From Xiphias gladius (taxonomy: Eukaryota > Chordata > Actinopteri > Istiophoriformes > Xiphiidae): a stretch of DNA of 64,000 bases. Made by a program: the position numbers and the translations under genes. Where the stretch lies: assembly GCF_016859285.1 (NCBI RefSeq), contig NC_053417.1, forward strand, positions 16,090,706 to 16,154,705, read 5' to 3'. Every line of letters starts with the position of its first letter. Position 1 is the first letter of the stretch. The notes under the pieces were generated by a model. That model was not told the origin of the DNA and made no database searches. It was given only the letters and a program-made list of their open reading frames with translations. This document shows, one piece after another, positions 59,401 through 64,000 of the stretch.

Positions 59401-61870
59401 GGGAAAATATAATTGAAAACTGCATTTAATAAACTTTGATGATTAAGCTGACAACTTCACTTTAAATGGAACATCATGTCTGCTGATTGCCACTCTAACT
59501 GAATTACAGCCAGCCATTCAAATTAAATAGTCACAGAACAGGCAGCCAATCAGTGGGCTAGGCGGTGAATCAGCAGAGATGGAGAGTACTTGAGGATTGT
59601 GTTGCAGTTTTAGATGACCCATCATGCTCTATGACAGAAACTTATAGAGGCTTTTATAGGGACACAATGACTGCACTCACCTCAAAGACCTAAAACAGCA
59701 AAATAACACAACACAGAGGAGGGTAAGACTGGTCATACTTCATTTTCCATGCTGCTTTATACATTATCATTAAGGAGAACAGACTGAACACAGGCAAACA
59801 CCCGGCTTCACAGTGCATTCATTCTCACCCAGCTCTTTTTCTTCTTCTTCTTGGCATCTTGGTCCTTCAAGCTGCCAACACTCGACATACTGGTCAGGCT
59901 GTTAAGACTTGAGATGCTCTCACATGAGTTCTGACGTCGAATTCGCAGGTCTGGAAAACAGGATATGTCAACATCAAAACACAGGCAGATGTGCAGAGAG
60001 ACAGAAAAACAGCATCTGCTGTTTACTCTCCGAACCTTTCATGTTATCTGGAGTGTTTAAAGCTCCTTGTATGACAGCGTGGGCCTCTTCATTCCTGGCC
60101 TTCAGAGCCTCGATGGTCTCCCGCAGCTCCATCAGCTCTGAGTCCTGCAAACACATTAAAGTCAAAAATGTCAGAGGGTTGGTTTGGGACAGATCAGTTT
60201 GTACCTGTTTTTAAAACTCAGAGCAGTGTAAGAGAATTAAATTTTACAGAAGCAGACTAGCTTAAGCTTTTCATCATCAAAAAGTTGTTGTGTTTTCTGT
60301 TCACTCATGGTCAAATTCAAACTTTTTTTTACGTTTATATATATTCAAAATCCTTAATATTTTTGCACATTCCTGTAATAAATTTTGTAAATAATCTCGT
60401 ACCATGGCAATGTAGCATTTAACTAGAAATAGTACAGGTATAATGATGTATGTGAAAATAATAATTGGTTAGACTGCATGATAATATGTAAAATAAACAC
60501 CGATGTAAATATTTTTTTAGGGAGGAGTAGTATTTCCTGATGTTTTTGTCAAGCATTGCAACTTAGACCCACAATATGAAGTCATACACTTGGTGGGCTT
60601 GATCTCCCTCGTGGTTTTAACAGTGTCCAGAACAGCAGAGCCCCTCTGTGCTGCTTATTGTGTGCTAAAGTTGATCCCACTCCATTATAAATGGAGCCAC
60701 CCGGCCCATCTCCTCAAGGTTAAAGAGCCTGTGCTCCAGGCTGAGCTGCACAGGTCAGTGCGCTGGCACAAACAACAAAGACTTTTTCTGGGGCGGTCTA
60801 GACAGGGCTTTCAGTGGGAGCAGCAAAGCATGAAGCACTGAGAGCGACTCTTCACTTTTAGACACACACTCACACAAACACACACCGAACACCGCCTCAG
60901 GCACTGATCAGTTTATTCACACCTAAACCGATACAAAGGCAGAAGAATGCAGGAATGCGATGTTTGCCGTGAGTGCGCGTGCAAACTGTTTGCACTTTGA
61001 GCTTATCGTTCAGCCTAAAGTGAAGGTTTTTTTTTTTTTCATTGATCCGCTGTCCTCTTCTCACATAGACTCTCCCTGTGGAACTGCAGCCTGGGCCTCT
61101 CACCTACATTTAGCTCCTCACTGCAGGCTGTGATCAGAGTCACCTCGCTCCGTGTTTGCATAAACGCTGTCTCCTCTTGAGACGGGCACAACGATGTAAT
61201 GCAGTTAGAACACCAGGTGCGTGTGTATTTGAAAGTGTGGATGTGATGCGTGATGTTACCTTCTGCTCGTGGCTTACTGACAGACTCTGAAGCCGGGTTG
61301 TCATCAATGCCAAACTTTGCTCAAAGGCAGCCACCAGATTTGCCTGTTTGGAAAAGAAGAAACATAAACTGAAGAGCAAAAACACAAGGAGAGATTTCAT
61401 TTTTTTTCACAAAAAATATTTTTCTATGTAGTTGTATATAAGGAAATTACCAGGATATAAATCTGATACTTTTTTTTTAATCATTATTGATATCTAAAAG
61501 AAAATCAGGAAGCACAGGGAGACTAACTAAAAACTTCATGCCCATTCAGGAACAGTTTTTTCATTTTCTTTGCCTCTTATTTCTTGTACACGAGGTGCTA
61601 AAAAGCTGAATAACACACAAAGGCTGAACAGGATGTCTTTTGTGGATAATTCACCTCCTTTGTAATCTCTCTCTCACACATCCACTTTAGCTCAGAGGAG
61701 GAAAGGAAATTTACTTCCTATCCTCCTTTATAGAACATATTAATACATTAAAAAAATGGATACAGCCCAGTCATTAATCCAATTATGTTGTGATCTGTGC
61801 ATCTGTTTTGCCTATTCACTTCCCTTGCATAATAACGTCGAACAGTATGAAAAAAAAATCCCTGGGGAAG

Positions 61871-61968
<98 letters not shown>

Positions 61969-63951
61969 ACAATCACTTGATGGATGTGTACTGCATGAAT
62001 TCATGCATAATGCTTGTGCTGTATTCATGCGCTTGGACCATTGAAAACGCTGACAGGGTGGTCATTCAGAAACAACCTTGTGGAGTGGTTAGAAAGGGTG
62101 AGGCACCTGTGTGCATTTGTGTGTGTGTGCGCGCGTGTGTGTGTGTATAGCTAAGCTAAGTGGCTTGGGGAGGGGTTCAGGAGGAGGTTAGCATTATTCA
62201 GGCCCCGCATGGATAAGAAGTGTGCTGAGACTGCACAGAAATGATCTATGATTGACATACCACAGCTTGGATATTTAATCTCTCTCTCTCTGTGTCTCTT
62301 TGCTGTTTTGTATGAAGGGTAAATTCCTTGCCTTGTGTGAGAGAGTTTATGAATAAGGGAAGCGTAAGGTTTGGATAAATGGATATAATAGTGAAAGGCA
62401 AATGGTTAAGGTCTGAACCTGCAGAAAAAAAATCACGAGCATAACCACAGCAGGAATAAACTGGTACACTAACCTAATCTGATACCATCTGTATCAGATG
62501 TACCATGCAATTCTTGTTTTTGTTTTACATTAAAACAAACTGTCAGTCTGTGACCCTGTGATGCACAGAAAAACCTGTTTACCTAAAATTCTTCTAATCA
62601 TAGAAAAAAACAAAAACAAATGAATGAAACCGTAAAAAACAAAAGAACAACAAAGCTAAAGGCACCTTGACATTGCTACTTCTTTACCTGCTATTCCTTG
62701 TTCAACACTGATGGTGTCTTTATGAGTATCTGTTACCTCAGCCTCAGGGCACACGTCATTGAGGTGGACAGTTCATCAAGATGAGCGACAAGTACTGGGG
62801 TGTAAAACTAGTGGGAGGGGCTGCTACTAATTCTTTAGCTGCCTCAAGTTAAAAGGTGTAGCCTAAAAGATGACATGAGATGTCACTCAAATAGATTAGT
62901 ATCTGGTTGCACAGAGCAGGGTTTTTCTCCTTTTGATTTCTTATCAGATCATTGTTTTCTTATCTAAGCATTGGTGGAATTAGCTGTTTTAAGACATTCT
63001 TGCTTTTGTTATATGGTTGACAGTCCCCGGCTGTCTTTTGTTTTATATGATTTTTTTGATTAAAAAAAATGAAAACCTGAAATGATATTTTCCCTTATTT
63101 TTATTGCTAGGGAACGGAAAATTGTCTTCAAGAGTTGAAATGCACTCAAAAAGTTATTTATTTAGGAATATTTCCTAAAGACATTTAGTTAAATTGGTAA
63201 ATCTGAAAATTATTTTTCTAATGAAATCTCAAGAAAACTTCTAAGAAAAATATGCTATTAAGGCACTTTATGCAAGAGGGCACTGTCACGTTAATTAATG
63301 AGGTTAGCAGACAAACAGCACGTACGTTTGCTGACAGCTGTGTGGTCAGATTAGACACCTTCTCCTGGGACGATTCCAGCTCTCTCCTTAGCTTGCGGAT
63401 TTGCTGTGAGGAAAAACAGATAATGTTGTATTTTAAAATAACCAGGATTACTAAAGCTGGCAATGGCTGACATTACATGAGTAACTAGTGTGGATGGTGT
63501 TCAGGAAATGAATGACAGACTTGTTCTCCCACAGACACCAGGGATGAGAGTGATGGATGAAAGGAAAGACGTTGATGAGACAGAGGGGAAGAAAGCACAG
63601 GCAAGAAAACACTTACCTCTCCCTGAATCCTTTCCTCAGCCTTTGGAAGCAGGGGGAATAGAAGTCAAGACGTTAGATAAGACACAGCGGGAGAAGAGAG
63701 GAGAGGAGAGGAGAGGAGAGGAGACTAATAAGGTGCAGGGCATACCAAGGGAGAAAGTCTTGTGTCTAGCGGTACTGTTCAAAGTGTGAAACGCGAACAA
63801 ACAAACAAACATCCACACAAACAGATACAGAAATACACCCCACACTGTACCACATACTGAACTGTATCTACCTTAGTCTGCATGCTGCCGACACTCACCG
63901 AGGAGTAGCTTGATGAGGCGTTGGATGCCAGGGAGAGTACAGACCCATGAA
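53424..63951 (-). CDS. nav1: neuron navigator, C-terminal 826 residues (5' part outside window)
   Basis: Twenty exons in coding order: 63899-63951, 63617-63640, 63326-63403, 61260-61343, 60036-60144, 59829-59950, 59681-59689, 58575-58759, 58308-58470, 57990-58188, 57817-57905, 57612-57707, 57308-57479, 56291-56556, 56046-56197, 55877-55948, 55563-55768, 55322-55440, 55035-55223, 53424-53519. Phases agree throughout. The protein guides neurite growth and binds microtubules. Seen in order: a coiled coil (QIRKLRRELESSQEKVSNL), a basic stretch KKKKKKSW, LRSSFNKAFSIKKG, a second coiled coil (SELRSELWVKERELTDIRLE), then an AAA-type ATPase with Walker A GPSGTGKT and Walker B-like VVIIDD. The end is MLLKLQESANYIESPE...LATL. 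Which of NAV1-3 it is rests mainly on the mybph neighbour, as on human 1q32.1. The upstream calponin-homology region, if present, is outside. Confidence 0.9.
53890..54301. repeat. duplicated segment with MITE end, copy A
   Basis: From about 53945 to 54301 it matches 59000-59351 closely, including 130 bases beyond the MITE end ('gctttcagtcattttctgaa' to 'aatactgcccgcaca'). A 45-base piece, 'cttcatatttaatagacaga'..., also occurs twice within this copy (53896 and 54079). In the last nav1 intron. Confidence 0.85.
58901..59351. repeat. MITE plus flanking duplicated segment, copy B
   Basis: The MITE runs from CAGGAATAGTTTGTCATTTT (about 58901) to AAAATGACAAACTATTCCTT (about 59220), inverted ends. 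The next ~130 bases still match copy A at 54172-54301. In the nav1 intron between exons 59681 and 58759. Confidence 0.85.
59681..59689 (-). other. nav1 9-base microexon (Val-Phe-Glu)
   Basis: Minus strand reads TGCTGTTTTAG, then GTCTTTGAG, then GTGAGTGCAG. It has a strong acceptor, three codons in phase 0 and a strong donor. The result is KSW-VFE-LRSSF, matching KSWVYELRSSF, which I recall from navigator family members. Already included in the nav1 exon list. Confidence 0.75.
61868..61972. repeat. (CA)n microsatellite in a nav1 intron
   Basis: About 48 CA units. Translated Thr-His or Cys-Val runs are artefacts. Confidence 0.98.
62106..62150. repeat. (GT)n/(GC)n short repeat
   Basis: Interrupted GTGTGCGCGCGTGTGT run, a potential Z-DNA former, in the same nav1 intron as the CA repeat at 61.9 kb. 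Confidence 0.85.
63617..63640 (-). other. nav1 24-base microexon (AEERIQGE)
   Basis: Between CTTCCAAAG and GTAAGT the minus strand reads AEERIQGE, joining YSS to QIRKLRREL, parallel to YSSLEEKVQSEHIRKLRREL as I recall it from mammals. An acceptor six bases further in (after CTGAG) would give ERIQGE instead; both keep frame. Already in the nav1 exon list. Confidence 0.65.
63690..63722. repeat. (GAGAG)n purine repeat
   Basis: About six GAGAG-type pentamers (gagaggagaggagaggagag) on the + strand, 50 bases upstream of the nav1 microexon at 63617-63640 on the coding strand, where they read as CTCTC pyrimidine. Confidence 0.9.
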
Positions 63952-64000
63952 CTGAAAATGGAAAATTAAGAGCAACACAATAAACCAATTAGAAGCTGAT

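Noticed and set aside
61748-62044. Open frames across the (CA)n runs here and at 26.1, 30.3 and 48.0 kb
   Set aside because: They are simple repeats read as Thr-His or Cys-Val chains, open on both strands because the repeat has no stops.

Overview
The window is nuclear DNA from a ray-finned (teleost) fish. The evidence is spliced genes with vertebrate orthologues, long AT-rich introns, (CA)n microsatellites and several repeat families typical of teleost genomes. Everything below was read by eye from the sequence: exon ends rest on GT/AG sites, reading phase and remembered protein families, not on transcripts or database searches. Six protein-coding genes and one tRNA gene are supported. No retrovirus, LTR element, Polinton or CRISPR array was recognised.

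Left part, + strand: tRNA-Glu(UUC) at 104-175; ccdc115 (V-ATPase assembly factor, Vma22 homologue) in five exons at 648-3902, with a cluster of E-boxes just upstream; a five-exon BED-finger gene derived from a hAT transposase at 5600-8768; and apobec2 in three exons at 11436-13303.

Middle, - strand: a large Fc-receptor-like cell-surface receptor occupies 25399 down to 14658 (18 coding exons, 1037 codons). It has nine Ig-like domains, one membrane span and a tail with a single tyrosine. Its Ig exons are all phase 1-1 and were multiplied in tandem; one block was copied or converted very recently. The receptor and apobec2 are convergent. From 25.4 to 34.4 kb no gene is supported: microsatellites, a LINE 3' remnant, a Tc1/mariner relic and teleost short repeats.

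Right part, - strand: mybph (myosin-binding protein H) runs from 50426 down to 34398 (12 coding exons, 533 codons). The last 20 coding exons of a neuron navigator gene, best called nav1, run from 63951 down to 53424; its 5' part lies beyond the window. MYBPH and NAV1 are also neighbours on human 1q32.1, which supports the nav1 call. The nav1 3' UTR appears to end about 350 bp upstream of the mybph TATA box.

The genes do not form one pathway; apobec2 and mybph are both muscle genes, but lie in separate blocks. The most distinctive signal is the receptor locus: a near-identical exon block whose differences fall mostly on amino-acid-changing positions of one Ig domain, beside decayed Ig exons.
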